From: Adiantum capillus-veneris
Taxonomy: Eukaryota > Streptophyta > Polypodiopsida > Polypodiales > Pteridaceae
Direction of reading: 5' to 3'
DNA: 64,000 nt
Assembly: GCA_014529385.2 (NCBI GenBank)
Contig: CM043959.1
Span: 59,470,253-59,534,252 of the forward strand
Every line of letters starts with the position of its first letter. The stretch's first letter is position 1. Both the position numbers and the translations under genes were made by a program. Below, piece after piece: positions 20,020 through 31,254 of the stretch. Under the pieces are notes generated by a model. The model worked only from the letters and a program-made list of their open reading frames with translations. It had not been told where the DNA came from and made no database searches.

Positions 20020-21790
20020 GGTCAATGAGAGAAAACAGATGCTGCCGTAGCAACCAACCTTGCAATTTTCGAGGCCAGCTTGGATGGGGTGTAATCCATA
20101 TCCGAGTGACCTCGAGAGAGGTATGTTTGAAGTGACTGTCCAACCCATGCCCAAGAAGAGCGTGTAGTCCTTAGGGCTGCATCCTATGTCCAGGAATCCT
20201 CATGTACAAATACATGACATGGAGCACACTGCATATCTGCAAAAAAGAATATCATAATGTGCCTACAACCAATTGTGTCAGGTTGCGTCACAATGAACTT
20301 GGCTAACAACCAAAGTTTTTGTAGCAAGTCTATCATCCCAAGTCCACCATGTGGTGCAAGAGCTCAAGAGCCTAGACCTAAAGCCAATTGAGTACTATAT
20401 GCAAAGTCCACTCTATGTGACCTCTGCAGCCAATTGAGTACTGTATGCAGAGTCCACTTTGTGTGATCCCTGCCACACAACGGGAAGGAAAAACCAATCG
20501 CTGTTTCCAAGGCCTTGGTACCTATGGCTGCCAAAAAGGGAACATGCACTCTGAAACACGCTGTCTTGAGGTGTGGAGAGGAGTCGCCAAGAAACCGTGT
20601 AAAGTCGTAGTCGAAGCAGTCCCATCGTCTGCGAATGTCAAAGAAAGTTAGCCCACACGGGATTGTCACATAAGGAGAGGCATGCACCACTTGTGGCATC
20701 CTCAGGAAGGACGGTCCCTCTCGAGCCAACCTGCTCGTAGCAAAAGCACTGCCAAGAGATCTCCGAGCTGTAGAGGACTATCCTATCCCCTGAGCCGGTG
20801 ATGGAGTGTGGGTAGGGCCAGGAGAGGAGTCATTGGGGGTGACGGGGCGGAGCTGATGCTGGGGGGGGGGGGGGGAAGGAGGCTCCTCAGGATACTCTGC
20901 TGCAAAGGGTGAAAACAGCTCCCTGTAGGAACTCAATGTTGCTGGCTTGTCGTTGGTCAGCCACCACGGGGGCGGTGTGACGAGCTCGTCCCTTGCGGTG
21001 ACGACCATGTACATGTTGCCAGCCATTAGCAGACTGGTCACCCATCTCTAAAGAAGTGTCAGCCTACGCATCCTTAGTCTTTGGCCACTTTGTTTGTCTA
21101 GCCTTGGGAGGCCGAGCATGTGTGTCGCGGGTGGTCGTCTCCTACGAGGACATGCCTTCACGAGATGGCCCATTTCTCTACATATGAAGCATAGGTTTGG
21201 GAGACCCGAGTACTCCACGCTCTGGCGGAGCTAGCCGCCACTCACCCTAGGCAAAAGGACTATCTTTAGGAGAGTTGGGGTGTCTTGAACCAAAAACGTG
21301 TATCGTTGGTATACTTGCTGTGTTGGCAGCGTCTCTAAGACTTCCAATCTCTGAACTAATCTTGGGTAATTGCAAGATGTACTCTCTCCTCAGGCAAGGG
21401 AAGCTAACCAAAATGGGCAAGTCTGCTTCCTCAACATGAACATCAGTAGCTGGATCGAAACCATGGTCTATTGTCAAAAATGACCCCTAACTACACGGAT
21501 GGCCAGCGGGCTCATCGAAAGGGCTTATGAAGCCATCTCAGGAGTCTCAAACTCGATATGAAAGTAGCCACATCCAAGGAGTTGTACGTCGACAATCTTT
21601 CCCACCTCCGCAAAAAGGCAGTCCTGAAGGAGGTTGCCGATAATCTTGTAGATGACGGAGGTGTCTTGAAGGCACTCCACCTTTGTTGTAAGGCTCACTT
21701 GCTTCGTTGGTGAAAGAGCAAGTCGGATGGTCGGCTCTGTGGGGTCCGGTGAGGGGGCTTCATCAGAGTCCCGCTGAGGCAGAGCAAGAG
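20020..21790 (-). pseudogene. LINE-D2 ORF1
   Basis: ORF1 (RNA-binding) protein remnant. The parts found, 5' to 3' on the minus strand: FDPATDVHVEEADLPILVSFPCLRREYIL (about 21460), an intact CCHC knuckle CFICREMGHLVKAC (about 21195-21155), a Pro-rich stretch with a long G-run on the + strand (20862-20876), and FFDIRRRWDCFDYDFTRFLGD...CFRVHVPFLAAIGTKALETAIGFSFPLCG (20650-20450). A 46-bp tandem duplication (20382-20473) and several frameshifts break it. Confidence 0.75.
20382..20473. repeat. 46-bp tandem duplication in LINE-D2 ORF1
   Basis: AGCCAATTGAGTACT-TATGCA-AGTCCACT occurs at 20382 and 20428; the copies differ at a few positions. The duplication shifts the frame. Confidence 0.85.
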
Positions 21791-21800
21791 CCTCCCTCTG

Positions 21801-21985
21801 TGTGTACTATTGATGAGGGGAGGAGGGCAGAGTGCCTACACGTTGGAGAGGGGGAATGGGGAACACACACAGTTGCCCCTATATAACTCAAGGTATTCAC
21901 AACACCCTTGTCATCTCAAAAACACCTTCAAGATATACGAATTGTACTCCTACAACTTCGTCTGCACTTCACCCAATACTCACAC
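21801..21985. other. Short spacer between LINE-D2 and LINE-B
   Basis: No domain recognised. It separates the presumed 5' end of LINE-D2 from the poly(A) end of LINE-B. Confidence 0.4.
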
Positions 21986-24900
21986 TTTTTTTTTTTGTAA
22001 ATCTGCTTTGATTAATCTACAAGTGGGAAACCTCAAAGCGAGGAAAACCCATGAAAAAGATCAAACAATAGGAAACCTCAAGGCGAGGAAAACCCATAGA
22101 AAGTATTACAAATTGTAACTTAGAAACAATCAAAATAGAGCAAGTAATGGCTAACAGGAAGCTTGTCCAAGTCATAGGCAATTTGAAGAGAATTTGTAAG
22201 AGATATCTTGAAGAAAGAAACATATTCCACTTGAATTTGCTGGAACATGAGGGAATTCCGTGCTTTCCACACTGTCCACAGTACCCAAAACCTAACCCAG
22301 CCAAAAAAGTATGCGTACGGCCGAAGCAAAGGCAGAAGCACTCCAAAGATTTAGAAAAATTTACCAAATTGTAAGCCAGGAAAACGCGAGCAAAGAGCTG
22401 AAGAGATGCTGTCCACAAACTGTCGCGTACGAGAACAAGATCACAGTAGATGTGGAATATTCTCAATGCCTGCCCCACAGTGAACACAACGCGAAGAGGT
22501 CAATCTCCTAGAGCGAAATAATTTTTCAGTGGGGAGAACCCCAACCACATAAACAGTCGCTCCTTGAGAGGTAGCTTGGCATGCCGGATTTTCATAATTT
22601 TACTCCGCCACCAAGTAACTCTCTTATTCATATTCCATACCTTGTTACAATGTTCTTGGATCCAAGAAGATGACTACAAGTGACAATACACTTTCTTGGC
22701 AGATATCAAACCAATTGAAGAACCAACGTAGAGCCAGTCGCAAATTCTATTGTCTTCAACTAGCGGCGGGATGGGAGATATAGAATCGACCAACTCCTTA
22801 ATGGTGTCTCACGTGCGCCTGTAGTGTGACCCAAGTCCAAAGGTAAGAGCATCCTGCTTGAACGAGAGCGATTGTCCTTGAGCGTCTATCACATCTGCTC
22901 TCCTGTCAATACCTTTGTGGGAGAGAAAGTAAGCCTCTCTAGGAGAGCGTTGAACAAGAGTCTGAGCAAAAACTTTTTTCCAATGCAAACTCTCCAATCG
23001 AAGTGAATTTCCACAGGCGTCATCTCTACCATTTCACAACAATTCCTTCGTTACCAACTTCCAATCTGTCACTATACTGGAAGCAAAGGGACATCCCAAA
23101 ATTGTAGCTTCAACTTTACCAAAAACCACATCCCAATACGACGACTGCCAATGGCCAAAGGTTGGCGTGGAAACCGCATGAGAGCACAAAAACGCAAGCA
23201 TCTGCGTCCAGCACTGTTTTTGCTCAATCAACACTAACAACAAAGTAGCCTTCCTTGCTGTAACATGAGAACACAGCTGAAGGATATTCAGACCACCACA
23301 ACGTTTTGGAGTACAAAGCTTATCCATCGCAAGCAATCGCAAGCCTTTTTTGTGAGAGGAAGTGGACCAGAAATGCTCCAGAGTCTGAGACATGAAATCC
23401 AGAAGATGGCAGGGTGGCCAATGCAATAAATGCAGGAAAAATTGCATGTATGCCACCAATATAGACTGCACTATTCTAAGTCTTACATGGAGCGGCCAGG
23501 TAGACACTTTCTAATAATCCAATTTAGACCTCCGTTTATTCTCAACCCATTGCAACAACTTCGCATTGTTAACCGTCCAAGCCAACGGATAACCAAGCTG
23601 CCTTACAATTTGATAAGGCTTCACTATCTCGCCTAGCCATAACATAGCATGCCAATCCATTTGATGCAAGGGCAACAATTTAGATTTTCGAAAATTCACT
23701 TGCAAACCTGCAGCCAACCCATAAATACGTAGTGCTTCCATGACACAACAAACATCCTCGGGTTGATTTCTAGGCCAGAACATGGGATCATCCGCATACG
23801 CTTGTGCCACAAAATGATCATTAGCTGACAGTTGCAATCCATGCAACCGACCAAATGCTGTCAAGGAGTCCAAATACAATAGCAGAGGATGTGTAGCAAT
23901 AGCATACGACATGGCACTCGAAGGACATCCTTGCTTGACCGATCGACCAAGATCCCATAACCAAGTCAGCTCACCGTCAAGAATTCCAACAGATTGATTG
24001 TTCTCATAAAGGAAATAAACTACTTGACACATCCTGGGCCCAAAGCTCAAAGCCCAAAAGCCGTCATGATCTGAGCAATGAAGTCCCATTGAACAATTTC
24101 AAATGCTTTCTCTATATCAATCTGCATGATAAACACATCTTGTCTTGTGTATTTTGCATACCCAATTCCAATAAAAGCGTTAGGGATATTATCCATAATT
24201 TGCCTGCGAGGAATAAATCCATCATGAGCCGGATGTATGCCGGAGAACAAATAGTGAGCAACACGAGTAGCTATCATTTTCGACAACAATTTGTAAACTA
24301 TCAGCATAAGCGTTATTGGATGCCAATGCGAGAAGTATTCTCACAATGTTTGCTTGGGCAACAGTTTCACCAGACCTTCTTTCCATGATTGCGTTAAAGA
24401 TTGTGTGGTCCATGCATGATTTATTATGAAAAGGAAAGGTTGCTTAAGGAATTCCCAAAAGTGAAGGAAAAATTCAACCGTAAGCCCATCCCAACGAGGC
24501 GATTTCCAACGACCAAGATGCAACAGACTATCGTGCAACTCATCCTCAGTAAACTAACCTCAAGGGTAACCACATCATTCATTGTCAATATAGGATGTAC
24601 ATAAGACAACAATAATTGCCTGGCTTGCAAAACCTCAGTCGAGGGAGCCTCGGGCTTGGCAAAAACTCGTTGAAAATGATCCACCATTGAGTCTGTCAAT
24701 TGACCTTTCTTCGTCGTCCATTGCCCAGCCTCGTCTCTAACCCTTTTGATAGAGGTAGATGTCCTTGAATGATGCGAATGCTTAAAGAATTGTTTCGATG
24801 AACAACCTTTATCCATAAAAGCATGTTGCCTAGATCTAATTTTCCATTTTTCAAGTTTTCTCTTATCATTATGCATCAACGAAGTTTTAGCCACGCATAA

Positions 24901-25655
24901 TTCTTCTTGTTTTGAATCAGTAAGCCTTCTACTATCTGCAAGACTTCCCAAGGCTTGGCAAGTCTCCTTATCTTCGTGCACTTTTATTTCTCAATTGGTA
25001 CATTTACCAGGAACCATAATCCTTTATGATTGCGTGGATGTGCATGACAAAACGATACCAGTCCACGTCCACATCAATAAACATATGAGAGACGAGTGGA
25101 GGAATCACTGCTTCAATCAAAGTTTGAAATGCTCTATGTGAAAGATACGCATTATTAATGTTCAACAACGGCTTACGAAGGAGCGGGAAATCTACATCCA
25201 ATGTCTCAAAATAGACCCAGAGCCAAAGAGGAAAATGATAAGATAAGGTGAGAGAACGATCAATCCTCATATCATATGCAAACATATCATATTGCGGAGT
25301 CCCCAGTACATGCCAGCGATCCAATCGTGCTCTATATCCAGAGTGAGCATTATGAGTAAATGCATAACCCCGCTCTGAAGAGTGCGTGCTGGCCCATAGA
25401 TCCAAGACACCCGTATCATTGACCATGGCATCCCGAGAAGAACATTCAAAGCTCAACATATGCGAATGACCAGTATGAGCTTTGAAGAGTGCGTGCTGGC
25501 CCATAGATCCAAGACACCCGTATCATTGACCATGGCATCCCGAGAAGAACATTCAAAGCTCAACATATGCGAATGACCAGTTGTTCTATCCGTGTTTGCA
25601 AGTGCATTATTAAAATCCCAGCACCAATAAGCATGTGAACGCCAGGGGTATTTGA
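21986..25655 (-). pseudogene. LINE-B ORF2 (endonuclease end, RT, zf-RVT) with poly(A) end
   Basis: Minus-strand non-LTR ORF2, 5'-truncated within the endonuclease (DFNNALANTDRTTGHSHMLSF, about 25600). RT blocks: SIKRVRDEAGQW (24760), LLHLGRWKSPRWDGLTVEFFLHFW (24525-24450), GFIPRRQIMDN (24210), IMQIDIEKAFEIVQWDF (24130-24080), GRSVKQGCPSS (23940) and QAYADDPMFWP (23805, catalytic ADD). The tail includes STWPLHVRLRIVQSIL and HKKGLRLLAMDKLCTPKRCGGLNIL (23500-23290), then a degraded zf-RVT. The 3' end is marked by an A-run (T-run at 21986-21996 on +). Multiple frameshifts are present. Confidence 0.8.
25377..25581. repeat. 107-bp-period tandem duplication in LINE-B
   Basis: The block from GAAGAGTGCGTGCTGG to CGAATGACCAGT occurs at 25377-25474 and again at 25484-25581 with no differences seen. 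It duplicates part of the endonuclease reading (GHSHMLSFECSSRDAMVNDT). Confidence 0.9.
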
Positions 25656-28600
25656 CCAACTCTTGCCCCATGCAAAAAAAATGGAAAATTGCTAGAGGGA
25701 ATTCGGGAGAATGCCAAAAAGCCTGAATCGTTTGTGGAAGACCACCAAGGGAAATCGAAGGTGCATACAAGCAGAAATGCGGCGAAGGAAATCCCTGGTG
25801 CAATGACACTCCCAAAGCAGATGTCTGACAGTCTCATCAGCAGCGGAGCAACCGACACAACAACGAGAGAAGCTAATACGACGCGCCGCAAGGAGTGTTC
25901 CAACTGGAAGAACTCCCAGCAAACAACGCCAAAGAAACAAACGCTCCTTAAGAGGCAAGCGAGACTTCCAGATTGCAGTAAGAGCCCGCCTCCACCATTG
26001 ATCGGATTTGTGTAAATTCCAGAGCACATTACAATGATCAGCCAGCCAAGAGTCCTGCATGAGAGAAGCATAGATATGGCGAGCAAAAATCGCATCCAAA
26101 GAAGAGTCCCATAATTTCCAATCCTGCGTACAGCATCCACCGGCCAACGGCGGAATAGGGAGAAAAACGTCCAGCATGTGCCGAAGCAAGCTCCAAATAT
26201 GACGATAATGTAGGCCCAACCCAAAGCATGCTGCCACTTGAGAAAAGGTAAGAAAATTCCCAGATGAATCCACCATCATCCACCGTGCGTATGCCACGAC
26301 CAGAGAGGAAGTAGGCTTGACGAGGCGACTAATCAACTAGGGTAAAAGAAAACGCCCTGCTCCAATGAATGCTTTCCAAATGCAACGAATTCCCATCTGC
26401 TTGCTGCCTGCCATGCCAAGACAGATGATCCGTAACAACTTTCCAAGCGGAGAGCAAGCCAGAGGTGATCAAACAACCAGGAATATTACCGACCATCTTG
26501 CCAAACACAGTCTCCCAAAGGGAAGTCTGCCAGTGACCAAAGGCAAGAGTGGCAACATGTCGGCATATCTCAACAAACCATAACTGTCCATGGCTAAGAC
26601 TGCAATGCAAGAGTGGGCAATAACATAGCCTTCCTTGCCAATGCATGCGGCGAAGGTCCAAAATATTCAGTTCACCAAGACACTTCGGAGAGCAAAGTTT
26701 CTCCATTGCTAACAAACGGAGGCCTTTCTTAGATGAACTGGTGCGCCACAAGTGAGATACAATAGTAGACATAAGCAATGAGAGGCAGGAGCAAGGCCAG
26801 TGCAGCAATGACAAGTAAAATTGAACATATGCCATCATGATACTTTGCACTATACAAAGTCGAACATGTAACGGCCATGTAGACAATTTCCAATAGTGCA
26901 ATTTGACATTCAATCGTTGCATGACCCAATCGACTTGTTGCGTACTAGTAACCTGCCAACCGATAGGATATCCTAAATGCCTGACCACCACATGCGAATC
27001 GAGAATCTTACCAGGCCACAAAAGATGATTCCAATCACAAGCAGCAAGAGGCAAGAGTTAGATTTCCAAAAGTTAACCTTAAGGCATGCTGCCAATACAA
27101 ATGTATCCAATGTTTGCATAATTTTGCGCACATCATCCTGGTTGTTACGAGGCATGAACACGAATCATCAGCATAGGCCTGTCCTGCAAAGTCTTCCCCA
27201 TTGGGTAACTTAAGCCCATGAAGACGACAGAGCGAAGTCAAGTGATCCAAATACAATAAGAGAGGGTGAGTGACAATGGCATACAACAAGGGCGCTAAGC
27301 GGGCAACCCCGTCTGACAGAGCGAAGTCAAGTGATCCAAATACAATAAGAGAGGGTGAGTGACAATGGCATACAACAAGGGCGCTAAGCGGGCAACCCCG
27401 TCTGACAGAGCATCCAAGAGGCCAAGGTTCTGTCAGCTCTCCATTAAGGAGGATTGAACATGTACTGCGGGCATAAAAGAAGTAAACGACGTTGACCATC
27501 TTTGGGCCAAAGCTAAGGGCCCGCATGGTAGCAGCAATGAAATTCCATTGAACCGTATCGAAAGCCTTTTCAATGTTTACCTGCATTACAAGAACATTTT
27601 GCTGGATATATTTGGCATATTCCATTCCAATTAATACATAAGCCAGATTATCTAAAATCTGGCGACGAGGAATAAATCCATATTGCACAGAATGGATACC
27701 AGCCATAATAGGTTCCTTGATACGATTCACAATGATCTTAGCCAAGATTTTGTACATCACCGGCATGAGAGAAATTGGTCGCCAATGCGAGAACTGCTCA
27801 CAAAGGGCTTGTTTAGGCAGCAACTTCAAAAAACCCTCTTTCCAAGACATTGGCAAATCTTGTTTCACCCACGCAGCGTTCATCATATAAAGTAAAGGTT
27901 CTTTCAAAGGCTCCCAGAAAGAGAGGAAAAATTCCATAGTGAGCACAACCCAACCAGGCGAACGCCATCTTCCAAGAGCAAGCAAAGCTGAGTGCAATTC
28001 ATTCTCTATAAAAGCCGCCTCCATGGCCAAAGCATCCTGAGGCAAGACAATTGAATGCACCGTAGATAACAAAAGTTGCCGTTCATGAGTAACTGCGGCG
28101 GATGCCACGGGGGGTGCGGCAAAAACAGTCCTAAAATGGGACACCATGGTATCTGCAAGCTCACGCTTCAAAGTTTTCCAAGCTCCTAGTCGAAACATAA
28201 CCCGCTTAATAGTTTGAGAGGCCCTCGAATGATGCAAGTGCTTAAAAATTTGCTTTGAGGCACATCCGTTGTTTACAAACGCTCGATGACGAGCACGAGT
28301 TTGCCATTTATCCAATTTTTGTTTATCATTATGCAGTAGACACACCCGGGCCTGACAAAGGGCTGTGGAATTCAATTTGTGACAATAGACATGTGTCAGC
28401 TAAGAGTTGGAGTTGTTGATACATATGCTTGGCATCCTCAACATCACCACGTAATTGAAACATGTAATGCTTGCCATAGTCCTGATTTACACTCTGCACG
28501 CGCACAACAAAGTGGTTCCAGGCAACATCAGGATCAAGATGCATTTGAGCAACCAAAGGGGTAATAACCTCATAGATCATCTCATAAAATGCCTCGTGAG

Positions 28601-29400
28601 AAAGATATGCATTGTTGATGTGCAATAGACGCTTCTTAGAAAGAGGCTAATCATAATGTAGTTGCCCAAAGCGCAGCAGCATCACAACAAGAGCATGATC
28701 AGATAAAAGCAAGAACAGTCTAAGCTCATTTCGCACACAAACTCGTCAAGTTGTTGCATGCCAAGGACATAACACCGATCTAATCTTGCACGATATGCAA
28801 AAAAGCATTATGTTAAAATGTATACCCCAAATTATCAGGATGCAAGAGAGTCCACAGGTCCAACATCCGTGTACATGCCACAAGATCCGTCCAAGCTTGC
28901 AATCCTATGCTTAACATGTGAGAATGTCCTGTGGTGTTATCAGATGAAGCCAGTCCATTGTTGAAATCACCACAAAGCAACGCATTGGAAAGCCATGGAT
29001 AAGAAGATATCTCACGCCACAAAAGAGCTTGTTGTCCCGAGGTTGTGTGCGCATAACCACCAAATTCATAAATCTGACCATTGATCGTGCATTGGACTAC
29101 CTCCAACGACCCGCTGGATCATTATACGCCAAAACTGGCTGCAACTCATGCCTAACCATAATGAGAACACCCGAAAAACCCAATGAATCAGCATATGCTA
29201 TCCAGTATCCGGCAAAATACGAGCATTGCCCAGCATAATCATGTTGATTATGCTCTTGCAAAACCACAATGTCTGCCTTACATGTATGTACATAGTGCCA
29301 AGTTAGTCTCCACTTATCAGGGTTACATAACCCACACACAGTATATGAAATGCATTTTACACAACTATGCATTCAAGAGATATGTACAGAAGCAAAATAA
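25656..29400 (-). pseudogene. LINE-A ORF2 (endonuclease, RT, zf-RVT)
   Basis: Minus-strand ORF2 of the same family as LINE-B and LINE-C. Endonuclease: VCGLCNPDKWRLTWHYVHTCKADIVVLQEHN (29330-29240) and LLCGDFNNGLASSDNTTGHSHML (28985-28915). RT, in a 446-codon frame 28375-27035: LALGRWRSPGW, WRPISLMPVMYKILAKIIVNRI, YGFIPRRQILDN, VMQVNIEKAFDTVQWNF, GCSVRRGCPLSA and QAYADDS. C-terminal part: STWPLHVRLCIVQSIMM, KKGLRLLAMEKLCSPK and GHWQTSLWETVFGKM (26900-26490), then zf-RVT with LPLKERLFLWRCLLGVLPVG and CCVGCSAADETVRHLLWEC (25950-25800). The 3' end runs into LINE-B without a poly(A). Confidence 0.85.
27226..27403. repeat. 89-bp tandem duplication in LINE-A RT
   Basis: A unit starting GACAGAGCGAAGTCAAGTG at 27226 repeats at 27315, followed by a few more bases of a third unit. 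No differences were seen between copies. The period is not a multiple of three, so the RT frame shifts between the GCP and ADD boxes. Confidence 0.9.
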
Positions 29401-29621
29401 GGAAGAGACTAAGTTGACGTGCCCATAAGCATATCAGCATCAACAGCCCGCGACTCAACCACAACATTCTGCATGCTTGTCTCAGGGGCAACTAAACTTT
29501 CAGATTCTTGAAAAGTCCCATGAACCATTGCATCCCTGTAAGAGTGCACCACCTTATTCCAAGCATCCGCAAGAGTGCAATTATCATTACAAGGAAGGGG
29601 TTGTTGTCCTGCAGATTGAAC

Positions 29622-30619
29622 CTAAGGAGGTACATAATTAAGAGAAGAAAGCTGTGAACGCATCTTAACAGTCTTCCTGGGAGTTACCCAAGGAGATCCT
29701 TCCACCGAGTCCACATTTTTGCCCTTGTTTTTGGTTTCTGAAGAAGAAAGCGACTTTACTTTACCTGGAGGATTTGTGGAAGCAGCAAGTTTAACCTTGC
29801 CTTTCTCTAAAGGTATGACATTAGGCAGCGCAGAAGCTGCAACAGCGGCAGGTCTAGGATTAGGGACTTCTCTCTCATTAGAGACCGCGAGTTGAGGGAC
29901 AACCGAGAGAGGGGGTTGCAAAACAGGCTCAGAACATTCAGATTGCATATGTCCAAATTTCCCACAACGAAAGCATGAATTTGCAAATTTTCCCCATCTA
30001 AGCTTGAAAGGGCGTTTCCCAATGAGTGGGTCCCCTGAATTGACAGTAATACCTTCAGGGTGGGAACATCCATGTCCCAAAGCACACAAAAGCGATTTGT
30101 ATTGGCATCGAGTTTGGGAGGGAAAATCACTTTTCCCAAATGAGAGGTGAGCATCGGAAGGAAGTGGCGCCAAGTGCGTGGAAAATCAAGGTTTTCTATC
30201 CATACGGGGCACTTATGATAGATTAGGCTTTGATAGTCCTTGGTAAGTGCCCACGGCACTACATGTGTCATCTGAGTACCAAAAAACAGGGGAGACAACT
30301 CAAGCAACATGTTATGGGTATAAGTATCTGCTAGCAAAACTTCATAGAATCCTCTAGCACCAAAGTAAACGCCTCGAACTGCCTGGTGTTTAAGCAAGAA
30401 GTCCACCCATTGACCCACGTCTTGCGCAGTGGGCATCTTGCCTGGGAAAAACAAAATAACTGCATTCAAAGCATATTGCGCCTCTGGGTCCATCAATGCT
30501 TGAACAGGAATGAGCACTTCAGTAGCAAGTTCTTGCCCCTCCCAAGCATTCCGTGTACCTTCAAAATCCTCTAGCAGACAGGCTCGGATTTCACCCATTT
30601 CTAAAGACTCAAGTGCCAT
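29622..30619 (-). pseudogene. LINE-A ORF1, CCHC protein
   Basis: ORF1 of a plant non-LTR element, starting at the minus-strand ATG at 30619 (MALESLEMGEIRACLLEDFEGT). The N-terminal part has the DUF4283-like order: ALNAVILFFPGKMPTAQDVGQWVDFLL, GVYFGARGFYEVLLAD and PLFFGTQMTHVVPWALTKDYQ, then CPVWIENLDFPRTWRHFLPMLTSHLGKVIFPP. After one frameshift near 30050 comes GDPLIGKRPFKLRWGKFANS with the knuckle CFRCGKFGHMQSEC (about 29980-29940), then a basic, Ser/Lys-rich tail. It probably binds the element RNA. It lies about 230 bp upstream of the ORF2 endonuclease. Confidence 0.8.
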
Positions 30620-31254
30620 CTATTTTCTTCGTTTATATGCGGTAATAAAGGGCGCTCCAAAATCTGACATACACACACATTCTCTCTCTTTTTTGGAGTT
30701 TTTGATTTTTGATTGCTTTAAACTCTGTACAGAAACACCCAGACTATGTACATTCAACCACAGAGGACATACATCGAGCAATTGAGCACTAAAATGAAAA
30801 TCCTCTGTTGAAAGAAAACTGTGATGGTTGACTGCGCAGGGGCAACTTTCCACGCTGAGATCTGTTGTAATAAGACGAACGCACAAGGTTATACAGTATC
30901 TACAGGTTGATTACACACACACACACCCACACACACTCACAGGATGAGGCGAAAACTGAACAAGGGCAGAGAGAGTGCGTAGAGGTGAACAACACGCTGA
31001 AGCTGCAGTGCACAGAGAAGGGCAGCACACGCAGGGGCAGCAGCGCACAAAACAATCTCTGATAGCGCGCAGAGGCTGCAGCGTGCAAAGCAAGGCATCG
31101 TCACGAACTGTCTCCACACTGTGGGTCACGATCACTGTGGACAGGTAGGGACTCACGAGGTGGAAGGCTGCAGGCTGCGCAAGTTTAGGGTTTGCGAGCA
31201 GCCAATACGAATTTCTCTATCACGCTCTCTCTCCCTACATTCAAACACACACAC
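30620..31254 (-). other. LINE-A 5' untranslated region (probable)
   Basis: Non-coding stretch between ORF1 and the end of LINE-C, with a short CA-type run at 30914-30940. No promoter motif was identified with confidence. Confidence 0.4.

Larger units (their letters stand above)
17715..21800 (-). mobile_element. LINE-D2, internally deleted non-LTR element
   Basis: Minus-strand copy of the LINE family whose complete member is at 51623-63169. Its 3' end (about 17715-17765) matches the tail of that member: TAATGGAAGGATCTTTTTCT followed by an A-rich stretch. The order from the 5' side is ORF1 (21790-20020), ORF2 endonuclease (20017-18500), then directly the ORF2 C-terminus (18490-17880). The whole RT is deleted, so this copy is non-autonomous. 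A probable solo LTR interrupts the endonuclease. Confidence 0.8.
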
